Source of the DNA: Gilichinskyi gelida
Lineage (GTDB): Bacteria; Acidobacteriota; Thermoanaerobaculia; Gp7-AA8
NCBI GenBank assembly: GCA_038040385.1
Contig: JBBPII010000014.1
Location: 1-64,000 of the forward strand
Direction: 5' to 3'
DNA length: 64,000 bases
Shown here one piece after another: positions 52,639 to 61,320 of this stretch (positions within the stretch are counted from its first letter, which is position 1; each line of letters begins with the position of its first letter). The translations under genes and the position numbers were made by a program. The notes under the pieces are model-generated. The model was not told where the DNA came from. It did no database searches and was given only the letters and a program-made list of their open reading frames with translations.

Positions 52639-54435
52639 ATGTCATCCATGAAACGCCTCGTCATCGCCCTTCTGCTCTCCACCGCGATCGCCGTCCAGCC
52701 CGCGCTTGCGGCCACCGCCATCCGCAACGTGCGCCTGTTCGACGGCATCCGTGTCGTTCCCAGGGCGAACGTGGTCTTCGATCACGGGATCATCACCGCC
52801 GCCGGACCGAATGCCGCGATTCCGGCCGGCGCCGAGGTCATCGACGGCAGCGGAAAGACATTGATGCCCGGCCTCATCGATTCACATGCGCATGCCTACG
52901 GACCGGCGCTCGAGCGCGCGCTTCGATTCGGCGTGACGACGGAGCTCGACATGTTCACGACGGTCGAAGCGATGAAGCAGTGGCATGCCGAGCAGGCCGC
53001 CGGTCCGGTCACCAACCGCGCCGACATCCGTTCGGCCGGGATTCTGGTAACGGTCAAAGGCGGTCACGGCGCGGAGTACTTCCCGATACCGACGTACGCG
53101 ACCGGCGACGACGCACAGGCGTTCATCGACGCGCGGATCGCCGAGGGCTCCGACTACATCAAGTTCATCGTGGACACCGGCGAAGCGTACGGCATTCACT
53201 TCGAGACTCTGAGGGCCGGCGATCTGAAGTCGCTGATCGCGGCCGCGCACAAGCGTCGAAAACTGGCAGTGGTGCATGTCGGGACGCTCGCCGACGCGCG
53301 GATGGCGATCGACGCCGGCGCCGACGGCCTGGCGCACATCTTCAGCGATCGTCCCCCGGACGCGGACTTCGGCCGCTTCGCTGCGGCGCATCGCGTGTTC
53401 GTCATTCCCACTCTGACGGTGCTCGAGAGCGCGAGCGGCGTCCCCAGCGGAGCGTCGCTGATCGGCGATGCGCGTTTGAAGCCGTTTCTCGCCGGGAACG
53501 AGATCACTAATCTGAAGAGCGCGTTTCCCAAGCGCGCGGCGTCGAAGGTAGACCTCGGCCATGCCAAAGCGGCGGTCCGGCAACTGAAGGCTGCGCGCGT
53601 GCCGATCCTCGCCGGGAGCGACTCCCCGAATCCCGGAACCGCGCATGGGGCCAGCATGCATCGCGAGCTCGAGTTGCTCGTCGAGGCCGGACTCACGCCG
53701 ACCGAGGCGCTGGCGGCGGCCACCTCGACTCCGGCGAAGGCGTTCAAGCTCGATGATCGCGGCCGCATCGCGAAGGGACTGCGCGCCGATCTGCTCCTGG
53801 TCAACGGCGATCCGACGGCCAACATCAAGGCCACCCGCGACATCGCTGCAATCTGGAAAAACGGCGCGCGGCTGCGGCGTGAGCCGGAAGCGCCGAGCGC
53901 ACAGAGCGAGATCGAGAGCATCGCCTCGGAGAAGCTCGCATCGGGGATCATCAGCAACTTCGACTCCGGTGCGGCGAAGGCGGAGATCGGAAGCGAGTGG
54001 TTCATTTCGACCGATCAGATGGCCGGCGGGAAGTCGAACGCCACGATGAGCGTCGTCGACGGAGGCGCCGCCGGCACGCCGAAGGCGCTGCACGTCGTCA
54101 GCGAGATCAACGAGGGCTTCGGCTTTCCGTGGGCCGGCGCGATGGCGTTCTTCGGCTCGAAGCCGATGAGCCCCGTGGATCTCTCGTCGAAGAAGGGCCT
54201 GACCTTCCTCGCCAAAGGAAACACCGACATCCGGGTGATGGTCTTTGCGAAGAGGCTCGGACGGATCCCGGCGCAGACCACCGTGCACGCCGGCAGCGAT
54301 TGGACCGAGCTCACCGTTCTCTGGTCGGACCTCGGATTGGAGGGGAACGACGTGCAGGCCGTGCTCTTCAGCGGCACCGCCGCTGGAAAGAGCGAGTTCA
54401 CGATCGATGAGTTGCGCCTGAGCTCACCGCGCTGA
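52639..54435 (+). CDS. Secreted amidohydrolase with C-terminal CIA30-like domain
   Basis: The 598-residue protein has a signal peptide and a metal-dependent amidohydrolase barrel: LMPGLIDSHAHAYGP (HxH metal site), LAVVHVGTLAD, LAGSDSPNPG and GASMHRELELLVEAGLTPTEAL. Its Lys or third His ligand is not certain. The last about 170 residues (about 430-598) resemble a CIA30/galactose-binding beta-sandwich. It may hydrolyse a cyclic amide or dipeptide. A copy of its last 26 codons lies at 57100-57177, evidence of an old duplication. An ATG at 52648 is an alternative start. Confidence 0.85.
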   Translation: MSSMKRLVIALLLSTAIAVQPALAATAIRNVRLFDGIRVVPRANVVFDHGIITAAGPNAAIPAGAEVIDGSGKTLMPGLIDSHAHAYGPALERALRFGVTTELDMFTTVEAMKQWHAEQAAGPVTNRADIRSAGILVTVKGGHGAEYFPIPTYATGDDAQAFIDARIAEGSDYIKFIVDTGEAYGIHFETLRAGDLKSLIAAAHKRRKLAVVHVGTLADARMAIDAGADGLAHIFSDRPPDADFGRFAAAHRVFVIPTLTVLESASGVPSGASLIGDARLKPFLAGNEITNLKSAFPKRAASKVDLGHAKAAVRQLKAARVPILAGSDSPNPGTAHGASMHRELELLVEAGLTPTEALAAATSTPAKAFKLDDRGRIAKGLRADLLLVNGDPTANIKATRDIAAIWKNGARLRREPEAPSAQSEIESIASEKLASGIISNFDSGAAKAEIGSEWFISTDQMAGGKSNATMSVVDGGAAGTPKALHVVSEINEGFGFPWAGAMAFFGSKPMSPVDLSSKKGLTFLAKGNTDIRVMVFAKRLGRIPAQTTVHAGSDWTELTVLWSDLGLEGNDVQAVLFSGTAAGKSEFTIDELRLSSPR

Positions 54436-54948
54436 TTCGACGCTGCGCAGACGCGTCTCGACTCGCTGTGCGATCTCGGGCTCGAGTTCGGGGAGTCGTG
54501 CGCGTAGATCTTCGAGCGTGACGATGCCATGGCGAAGCAGGGCACGAACGAATTCACGGTCTTTCTCGCGCCACGCTGCGATTTTGCTGATCGCCAGGTC
54601 GGGCGGCGCGGGACAGATTCCCGTGACGCCACCGGTAGACGGCGACTGAATCGTCACCGCACGTTCGCGCCATCGCGACGGCAGTATCGCGGTATCCGCC
54701 CCCACTCCGTGACCGTAATACCCGAAGGACTCGTGAAACGGCGACTTCTCCCCGATCGAGCCATCGACCAGATCGCTGGCCGCCTCGTCGTCGGGCGCGT
54801 AGACGTCGACCTCCTGTGAAACGAGCAGGTCGTCAGGCGCATCAGGAAGTGCGCCGAGAATGGCCTGGCTGCCGACGATCACCCACGTCGAGACGCCCGT
54901 GATTGCTCCGGCGGCGCGGAGGACGTGCTCCAGTTCATCGCGCTTCAT
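54424..54948 (-). CDS. DUF6036-like nucleotidyltransferase, possible toxin
   Basis: The 174-residue protein has a nucleotidyltransferase-like core: WVIVGSQAILGALPDAPDDL with the Gly-Ser and EVDVYAPDD acidic motif, and a PPDLAISKIAAWREKDREFV block. This fits the DUF6036/AbiEii-like families that often act as toxins with a small partner. It overlaps the small upstream gene by 14 bases, so the two are co-expressed. Toxin identity is inferred from the family and gene layout. Confidence 0.75.
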   Translation of the reverse strand: MKRDELEHVLRAAGAITGVSTWVIVGSQAILGALPDAPDDLLVSQEVDVYAPDDEAASDLVDGSIGEKSPFHESFGYYGHGVGADTAILPSRWRERAVTIQSPSTGGVTGICPAPPDLAISKIAAWREKDREFVRALLRHGIVTLEDLRARLPELEPEIAQRVETRLRSVESAR

Positions 54949-55252
54949 GACGCGCCGCTTCTCGATAGATCTCCCATCGTTCCGCGGGTGTGAGGATTCC
55001 GCAGAAGGGGTCGTTTTGCCGCAGGCGCCGCGATTCCTCCGAGTCGTGGAGCAGGATCGCGCGAATCTCCGGCCAGGGGCGGCGAAGAATCGCCAGCCAC
55101 TCCCTCGCCGGGACGTTGCCCCGCTCGACCCATCGGGCACACACGCGGCGGGCATGTTCGAGCCCCTCATGGCGCGGATCGGCATCGATCTTCGCCACGA
55201 TTCGGCGCGCCATGGCCAGACTTCGACGATCGATCGCGTCGTGGTTTCGCAT
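54935..55252 (-). CDS. Small partner of the nucleotidyltransferase, possible antitoxin
   Basis: The 105-residue helical protein reads MRNHDAIDRRSLAMARRIVA, with later blocks EWLAILRRPWPEIRAILL and LRQNDPFCGILTPAERWEIY. It has no known DNA-binding fold that I can see. Such a protein regularly precedes DUF6036-type nucleotidyltransferases. The overlap of 14 bases points to a two-gene module. Confidence 0.65.
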   Translation of the reverse strand: MRNHDAIDRRSLAMARRIVAKIDADPRHEGLEHARRVCARWVERGNVPAREWLAILRRPWPEIRAILLHDSEESRRLRQNDPFCGILTPAERWEIYREAARHEAR

Positions 55253-55294
55253 CGCGCCGTATTATCGCTCGATGCAGAGACCGCCTGTCTGCCG

Positions 55295-56962
55295 TCACTG
55301 GCGCGCCCACTCCCCCGCCGCCTTCACCCACGCCTCGCGCGGCGTGAAGAAGAAGCCGAAGCCGAGGCCTTCGTGGAACGCCTTCTCGGTCGCGGTGGCA
55401 AGCCCGCACGGCACGGAGAGCGTGTCGTTGCTGTCGCCCATCAGTAGGATGCGCCCGGCCGGCTTGATGGCGCGGAAGGCGCTCTCCTCGTCCGGCCGCC
55501 ACTGCTTCGAGCAGGTAGCCATTCCGATGACGCGCAGATCCGGGTCGCCGATCTTCGAGGCGATCATCAGCGCAATCACCGCCCCCTTCGAAAAGCCGGC
55601 CAGGGTGATGTTCTTCGCCGGCACGCCGGCCGCGAGGAGCTTGCGCACGTTCGGCAGCGCCGCCTCCGCCTCCGCGTTCCAGTAGCGGTCTTTAGTCCGC
55701 ACCTCGCTGATCACCGTAAAGCCCTCGCCTTGCAGCGCTCGGAGAATGCCGGCGTAGTCGTAGCGGCCGTAGGGGACGAAGTTGGCGTGGACACCGGCGC
55801 GGTCGACGAAGCCGGGGTGGAAGTAGAAGAGGTAGCGCTTGGCGGGATCGATCGATGAGGGGAACGCGCTCTCCGGCAGCGCAGCGTCGGAGACCTCCGC
55901 GGCCTTCGCCGCTTCGGAAGGCGCCGTCGCCAGCGTGCGGACGAAGAACGGGAGCACGCGCGTGCGGAGGCGGTCGCCGAGGCGGTTGCGGTGGTCGCCG
56001 TCGTAGGCTTCGAAGGCGTGCGGCACGCCGTTCTCCGCCAGCGCCGCGGAGAGCTCCCGCGTGGTGATGGGGATGTGCTTGTACTGGTCGTCGAAGCCGG
56101 AGTCGAACGCCAGACCGCGAAGCAGCTTGAGGTTCGCCGACGACTGGGCAACGAGGCTCATCGGCTGCTTCGCGCGCCACGCGGCGTCGATGGACTCGTC
56201 GTGCACGAGCTGTCCGTCGCGCACCGAGTACGGCAGGTCGAACGGCAGCGCTGGACGGCTCGGGTTGGGCGCGAACGCCGCGGCGGCGGAGGCGATATGC
56301 AGCGGCATGAGGTCGGTGTTGCGCGCGATAGCCAGGATGTCGTCGATCGACTTCGCCTCGCTCAGTGCGCGCCACCCGGGGTTCGCGGCGCCGAAATCGT
56401 CCTTCCACGCCAGGCAACAGGGCGACATCGCGTAGACCGATCCGAACACGCCCGGCCGCGTCATGCCCATGCTGATGGCCGCCATACCGCCCATGGAGTG
56501 CCCCGCCACGCCGCGGCTGGCCGGCTGGGCGAGCGTGCGGTAGGTCCGGTCGACGTACGGAACGAGGTCGCGGACGAGGTAGTCCTCCCAGTTTCCCGTC
56601 ACGCTCGAGTTCCGGAAATACGAGCCGCCGAGGCGATTGCGGCCGTTCGGCACCACCACGATCATCTCCGCACCACCGCGCGCGAGATCGTCCATGGCCT
56701 GCTCGACCGTGAAGCCCTGAAACACCGGCTGGGTGAAGTCGCCCGTTGTGCCGTAGAAGCCATGCAGCAGATAGAGCACCGGATAGCGCCGCTGCGACTC
56801 GCGGTCGTAGCTCGGCGGCAGATAGATCTCGATCTTCTGATCGGCCGGATCGCCGAGGAGGTTCCTCTCCAGCGACGGCGAATGAAAGGTCACCGTCACC
56901 ATCCGCGCGCCGGCACGCGCCGCGCACACCACGACCAGCAACAGCAGCATCATCCTGCGCAT
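55295..56962 (-). CDS. Exported double alpha/beta hydrolase
   Basis: The 555-residue protein has a signal peptide (MLLLLVVVCAARAGA) and two hydrolase domains. Domain 1 (about 21-345) is a putative esterase with LLHGFYG and nucleophile Ser156 in GHSMGG. Domain 2 (about 365-555) has a second nucleophile-like Ser458 in GFSKG and a GRILLMGDSND strand. The fusion is unusual. The ATG at 56962 follows TTGGAGGTC; the frame upstream to 57022 is unrelated. Confidence 0.85.
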   Translation of the reverse strand: MRRMMLLLLVVVCAARAGARMVTVTFHSPSLERNLLGDPADQKIEIYLPPSYDRESQRRYPVLYLLHGFYGTTGDFTQPVFQGFTVEQAMDDLARGGAEMIVVVPNGRNRLGGSYFRNSSVTGNWEDYLVRDLVPYVDRTYRTLAQPASRGVAGHSMGGMAAISMGMTRPGVFGSVYAMSPCCLAWKDDFGAANPGWRALSEAKSIDDILAIARNTDLMPLHIASAAAAFAPNPSRPALPFDLPYSVRDGQLVHDESIDAAWRAKQPMSLVAQSSANLKLLRGLAFDSGFDDQYKHIPITTRELSAALAENGVPHAFEAYDGDHRNRLGDRLRTRVLPFFVRTLATAPSEAAKAAEVSDAALPESAFPSSIDPAKRYLFYFHPGFVDRAGVHANFVPYGRYDYAGILRALQGEGFTVISEVRTKDRYWNAEAEAALPNVRKLLAAGVPAKNITLAGFSKGAVIALMIASKIGDPDLRVIGMATCSKQWRPDEESAFRAIKPAGRILLMGDSNDTLSVPCGLATATEKAFHEGLGFGFFFTPREAWVKAAGEWARQ

Positions 56963-57099
56963 GAGCGACCTCCAATTATGGACGGAGGCCGGAAAGAGCA
57001 ATCGAGGTGCCACGAGACTCACGAGAGGAACGCGAGGGAAATGCGTTGTCCGGCGGACGGACGTCCGCGGACGGATGTCCGCGATGTCGTCCCGCGCGG

Positions 57100-57177
57100 G
57101 ACGTGCAGGCCATGCTCTTCAGCGGCACCGCCGCTGGAAAGAGCGAGTTCACGATCGATGAGTTGCGGTTGAAGTAA
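57100..57177 (+). pseudogene. Copy of the 3' end of the amidohydrolase gene
   Basis: In frame, 25 codons and a stop match the last codons of the amidohydrolase gene at 54349-54423 almost base for base (DVQAMLFSGTAAGKSEFTID, then ELRLK and TAA). Only this tail remains. It shows that a second amidohydrolase copy once stood here and was lost, with the esterase and the toxin-antitoxin pair now between the two copies. Confidence 0.85.
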
Positions 57178-57192
57178 GGGCTAGGGGTGCGA

Positions 57193-57942
57193 TTAGCTCG
57201 AACGAGGCCAGGAACGCACGTCGTAGCTTCTCGCAATCCTGGCGAGATAAGGGTGATCCTCCTCGTGGAACTGCACGCGAAAATCGCGCGCGATCGGCAC
57301 GATCGCCACTGAATCTGCGCCTCCATTCAGCAGCGCGCCTGCCGCACTCACCGCCGTCGCACCGGTGATCCACGTGTCTTCGATCAGCACAATCCGTTTG
57401 CCGGCGATCGCTGCGCCGGACGCTCGGAACATCTCGGGTGCGTACTTCGTCCGGTGGTAGGCACCGGGATTGACGCACTCCAACGTTGGCTCGAGCCGCT
57501 CCGCAAGCGGCTTCACGAGCGCCAGTGCCAGCCGAAGATGTTGCGAGTCGAACGTGACTCGCGGTTTTTTGGAGGGCACAATCGTCAAGAGATCCGGCTC
57601 GCCGCCGAGCAGTTCGTGCAAGCCAGCGGCATGCGCCTTCAACCATTCGTGCGCAAGTGAAGCAACGACCGGCGCGTACTCAGGAAAGGCGCCTCTTTTG
57701 TACGACTCCAGGATCCAGTACCAGGGGCCCGGATTTCGCGCGATCGACATGGGAACCACGCGTCCGCGCAGCGAGCGTGGAGCGGCACTCCTTCGCAGAA
57801 TCTCGTAGCAATTGAAGCATTGCTCGGAAGTTCCCGGCACCGCGCCGAGGCAAAGGCGACACACGTTCGCTTCGGCTTCGTGCGGAACCTGCCAGAAGTG
57901 CTCGCGGTACTGGTCCAGGTAATCGCGGGTCGTCTTCGACAT
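57193..57942 (-). CDS. Zinc-ribbon phosphoribosyltransferase coupled to DprA
   Basis: The 249-residue protein has an N-terminal zinc ribbon (CRLCLGAVPGTSEQCFNC near residues 28-45) and a PRTase motif, RIVLIEDTWITGATAV. ComF proteins share this plan, but the spacing and the long middle part (SYKRGAFPEYAPVVASLAHE) differ from standard ComF. The ATG follows the DprA stop directly, with no gap. The two may be an atypical competence pair or a conflict module. Confidence 0.75.
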   Translation of the reverse strand: MSKTTRDYLDQYREHFWQVPHEAEANVCRLCLGAVPGTSEQCFNCYEILRRSAAPRSLRGRVVPMSIARNPGPWYWILESYKRGAFPEYAPVVASLAHEWLKAHAAGLHELLGGEPDLLTIVPSKKPRVTFDSQHLRLALALVKPLAERLEPTLECVNPGAYHRTKYAPEMFRASGAAIAGKRIVLIEDTWITGATAVSAAGALLNGGADSVAIVPIARDFRVQFHEEDHPYLARIARSYDVRSWPRSS

Positions 57943-58872
57943 CTACACCGCGATCGCGTGGTCGACGGTCGGAGTCACCGTCAGCCGATCGACCACCTCA
58001 TCCATCGACTCCACCTGGAGCGCCCGGACGCCGTGCTCGCCCCTCGTTACCATCCTCTGCGCCCACTCGTGCGAAGCGACGAGCGTCCGAGGCAGAAAGA
58101 CGGGCCGACCGTGCTCAAGCGCCGCGCGCGCCTGCTTCTTCGCGCCTGACGTCTCGCTCGCCTCGATGACCAGTGTCGCCAACGCGAGGCCGGACATCAC
58201 GATGTTGCGCATGGGGAAGGACCACTTGGCGGGCGGCTGATCGGGAAAGAACTGCGACACGATCGCTCCGCCGGACTCGATGATCCGGTCACGAAGCGCT
58301 CGGTTTTCACGCGGGAAGACCCGATCGATTCCCGTGCCGATCACGGCGACCGAGCGGCCGCCTTCGTCGAGCGCTGCGATGTGCGCGGCCGTGTCGATGC
58401 CGGCAGCCATCCCGGACAGCACTGTGAGTCCGGCACGAATGGCCTTCCGAGCTGCCTCGTCTGCTCGACAAAGACCCTCATGTGAGGCGTGTCGCGTGCC
58501 GACGATGGCGAGAGCAGTGCTGTCGCGGACTTCGTCCCAAACTCCCTGAACGAAGAGAAGCGGCGGCTTGTTGTAGATCCCTCGGAGATTTGCCGGATAC
58601 GCGGAGTCGAACACCGCACGAACGTCGAGGTCGCGTCCGCGCCACTCGTCGACGGTCTTCAACGCTTTCGCAACGTCATCGGAATTGAACTGCGGGAGTA
58701 GCGACTGGCGGGCGGCATCCGTGAGCACGGCGATCGCCGATCCCGACTCCTCGACGAGGGTCGAGACGCGTTCCATCGGGACCAATTGGACTCGTAGGAG
58801 GATGACGAGAGCCGCGAGCTCGTGCTCGGCATTTCCGCGAGACAAAACTGACAGGGGCGACGAGTTTGTCAC
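57943..58872 (-). CDS. dprA: DprA/Smf-like DNA-processing protein
   Basis: The 309-residue protein has the DprA Rossmann core: LAIVGTRHASHEGL, LSGMAAGIDTAAHIAALDEG, VIGTGIDRVFPREN and MRNIVMSGLALATLVIEASE. The C-terminal winged-helix of RecA-interacting DprA is missing or replaced by a short segment. DprA loads RecA on single-stranded DNA in natural transformation. It starts with GTG. It sits directly upstream of a PRTase gene in the same orientation, with zero spacing. Confidence 0.85.
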   Translation of the reverse strand: MTNSSPLSVLSRGNAEHELAALVILLRVQLVPMERVSTLVEESGSAIAVLTDAARQSLLPQFNSDDVAKALKTVDEWRGRDLDVRAVFDSAYPANLRGIYNKPPLLFVQGVWDEVRDSTALAIVGTRHASHEGLCRADEAARKAIRAGLTVLSGMAAGIDTAAHIAALDEGGRSVAVIGTGIDRVFPRENRALRDRIIESGGAIVSQFFPDQPPAKWSFPMRNIVMSGLALATLVIEASETSGAKKQARAALEHGRPVFLPRTLVASHEWAQRMVTRGEHGVRALQVESMDEVVDRLTVTPTVDHAIAV

Positions 58873-59502
58873 GCTGGGCCTCCCGGGGAGTCGGAGTAAC
58901 CGAATGGTAGCACCGCCATCCGGCGGTTATACACGCGGCAGCAGGGCGCATGCGAGTTCGTCGGCAACCGGGCTGAGGAACGGACTTCCGTGTCCTACAC
59001 GTCGTAGAGACGCACCGAATCGCGGCGCGAACGCGCGGCAATGCGCGACAACGTCCCATCCAGATCAAAACCGTGGTCCCCCGCCGTACCCGCGATAACC
59101 TCCGCCGCGACCTCGGCGTCGGGCTGAGTGTCACATCGCGGAGTCTGGCCGCTCAAGCGTCGCTTCAAATCCCGCCATCGCCGCGACCAGTTCGTCCGCG
59201 TGAGCGCAAGCTACGTCCTCCAGTTCCGCAACAGACGTCATCAACCGGGCTGCGTGCTGCTTCGCCAACCAGCGCAGCATCCGCCGCTGATGCCGCGACG
59301 ACAGGCGATTCTCACCCGAAGTATCGAGGCCAGAAACCGTTCCACTGCGCTAAACCGACCCGCACTGTCGGCGGAACCGAACTACGCCGGATGTTCGGCC
59401 TCGACTCCGATAGCCTGTGCCCCGGGGGTAGGGAAATGGCCGAGTTCGTCACTCCATAGGTATAGCGGCCATGTGGTAACGAGGCCGCCGAATTGCAGAT
59501 AA
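58873..59502. other. Intergenic region with no gene seen
   Basis: About 630 bases between the DprA gene and the methyltransferase relic hold no frame with protein-like features on either strand. The right end becomes AT-richer toward the island. It probably includes the DprA promoter on the minus strand and the lost 5' part of the methyltransferase. Confidence 0.5.
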
Positions 59503-60063
59503 CAACGAGTTATCAATGTTGGATCTGGCGGCTTTGGGTATGGGTTAAGTAGAACCGCCGTCGATCTCGACGCAAGCATCGGAGGGGTACGGAACTGCCC
59601 TCGTGGGGTGGTTGGCGATGCGCACGACTTGCCGTTTGGCAATGGCTCGTTCGACTTCATCGTTTGCGTTGGCAGTGTTGTCAACTATGTCTCTCTCAAT
59701 GAGGTCGCCGCCGAATTTGCACGTGTTTTGCGACCGCTAGGCACACTACTCGTTGAATACGAGCGCATGACTCCTTTTCCACGCTTGCGGCCAGCTGACG
59801 TCACCCCCCACGAAGTGACGTACCGCGGTCAACGCCACATCTGCTGGTTGTACAGCGATACTTATGTCGAGAGTGTTTTTCGCTCGGTCGGCTTCCGCGT
59901 ACGCACGCGCAGAAGCTTCCACGTAGCATCAAATCTACTAGCGCGCCTTAATGTACCGTCTCAGGTTGCGGCGGCAGCGGCATTCGCTGACACTTTCCTT
60001 CGAGGGACAGCCTTGGAATCCTGGGCCGCGAATGCAGTGATCCGTTTCGACTTGACCCTCTAG
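59503..60063 (+). pseudogene. 5'-truncated SAM-dependent methyltransferase
   Basis: The open frame begins right after a TAA at 59500 and reads VINVGSGGFGYGLSRTAVDL, a SAM-binding motif I with its acidic end. Then come DAHDLPFGNGSFDFIVCVGS and VLRPLGTLLVEYERM, the later class I motifs. The sequence extends to 60063 but there is no usable start codon before about 59608. Starting at that GTG would remove motif I. So the gene has lost its N-terminus. It is AT-richer than most of the window. Confidence 0.75.
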
Positions 60064-60066
60064 TTT

Positions 60067-61305
60067 CTATGCCTCATCGCGAGCTTCGTTTATCACTCGT
60101 GACTCTAGCTCTCGGAGTTCGCGATCAAATTCTTCTGGATTCTGGCTCAGAGTCAGCCACAGAGGCAAGTATAATAGGGCATACAATGCGTGCACAATCG
60201 TAAGGTAAGTTTGGCGAGGAATGTCCTCTACCGCCTGAACGTAGAGCTGCCCGGGCGCCGATGAAGATCTGTGGTTAAAACCGCTGGGAAGGTAATATCC
60301 CCATGGCGCTACTTTGAAGCCCACGCCAGATAGTCCACGTGCAAAAACCTCAGTTTTCAGGTGCCTCGGATCATTGCGCGGCATTTCCGCAACAATGAGA
60401 TCAGCGTTGGGGAACTCTCTTGTGAAGACTGGCGACAGAAGAGACCACAGATGGGCGGAGAGCGCATCACGTGTGATGCTCTGCGCAACTGACATCTCGT
60501 GAACTATCAAAAGACGGGCGGCAGGAATGTAGCTAACAACCGCTAGTCCGACGGGCCTAGTCTCGCTCAGCAACACGAAGCAAACAGTCGACCGTGACTC
60601 TCCGCTGCTCTGTATTAGATATGATAATTCATTAGTGTTGAAGACGCCGCCGGCCCACCCATACTGGCTTATTAGACGGAGCGCACCTTGATAATCGGAA
60701 TCTGTAATAGATGTGATGTGGCGTAGGGACGGGTTCTGAATTTGGAGATCCGTCAAACGCGGGCTCGCTGCGTTCAGCTGCGATCGCTCCATGATCTCCT
60801 CTACATAATTCTCAAAGTTTCGATCGAACGTTTCCCCACTAACCTCCCACGCATTACGGAAGTTATCACGCGCGCAATAACTTCGAATGTACTCGTCCCA
60901 GCCTGTCCATTGAGCGGCCTTCACTTTGTTCGACTGGTCGTGGTACATCAGAAATGCCCGCTCGAACACCGAAATAAGCATGGTAAAGGCTACTAACTCC
61001 TGTTTCCGTTGCTCTTCACCGAGCGGCTTAGGATTCTCATCTGGGATGTCGAAGATGTCCAACTCAGGGTGCTCAAAGCATCTCGCTTGGAATTCGAGGT
61101 ACTTCTCATCCAGAGCGTTGTAGGTGCCATACTCCCGGTCAGCTTGCTCCCGGAGTTTGCTCAGGCGGTACTGATAGATTGCCGCTGGAAACCCAAGCGC
61201 TACGGTCACGTACGACAGTAGCTCAAAGATGTCTTTCCACTCGCTCAGCGTCGTAGGAATCTTGGGCACGGCGTTCGATAATCTCCAGTTATCGGTGGGG
61301 CGCAA
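60067..61305 (-). CDS. Membrane-anchored protein with acetyltransferase-like C-terminus
   Basis: The 412-residue protein has a single N-terminal hydrophobic helix (about 27-45, ELLSYVTVALGFPAAIYQY). A helical domain follows (about 46-165: REQADREYGTYNALDEKYLE, VFERAFLMYHD). The second half (about 200-380) looks like a GNAT fold with GLAVVSYIPAARLLIVHEMS and HLKTEVFARGLSGVGFKVAP. It is distinctly AT-richer than its neighbours and sits between a cut methyltransferase and a broken recombinase. It may be a transferred accessory gene. The function is unknown. Confidence 0.7.
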   Translation of the reverse strand: MRPTDNWRLSNAVPKIPTTLSEWKDIFELLSYVTVALGFPAAIYQYRLSKLREQADREYGTYNALDEKYLEFQARCFEHPELDIFDIPDENPKPLGEEQRKQELVAFTMLISVFERAFLMYHDQSNKVKAAQWTGWDEYIRSYCARDNFRNAWEVSGETFDRNFENYVEEIMERSQLNAASPRLTDLQIQNPSLRHITSITDSDYQGALRLISQYGWAGGVFNTNELSYLIQSSGESRSTVCFVLLSETRPVGLAVVSYIPAARLLIVHEMSVAQSITRDALSAHLWSLLSPVFTREFPNADLIVAEMPRNDPRHLKTEVFARGLSGVGFKVAPWGYYLPSGFNHRSSSAPGQLYVQAVEDIPRQTYLTIVHALYALLYLPLWLTLSQNPEEFDRELRELESRVINEARDEA

Positions 61306-61320
61306 GATGTCTCCCGGAGT

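Noticed and set aside
57061..57085. GTCCGCGGAC-type short palindromes near the amidohydrolase relic
   Set aside because: Short GC-rich palindromes are expected by chance in this composition and no gene start lies next to them.
58676..59502. Several 60-150 residue frames upstream of the methyltransferase relic
   Set aside because: None has a ribosome-binding site, a family motif or plausible composition.
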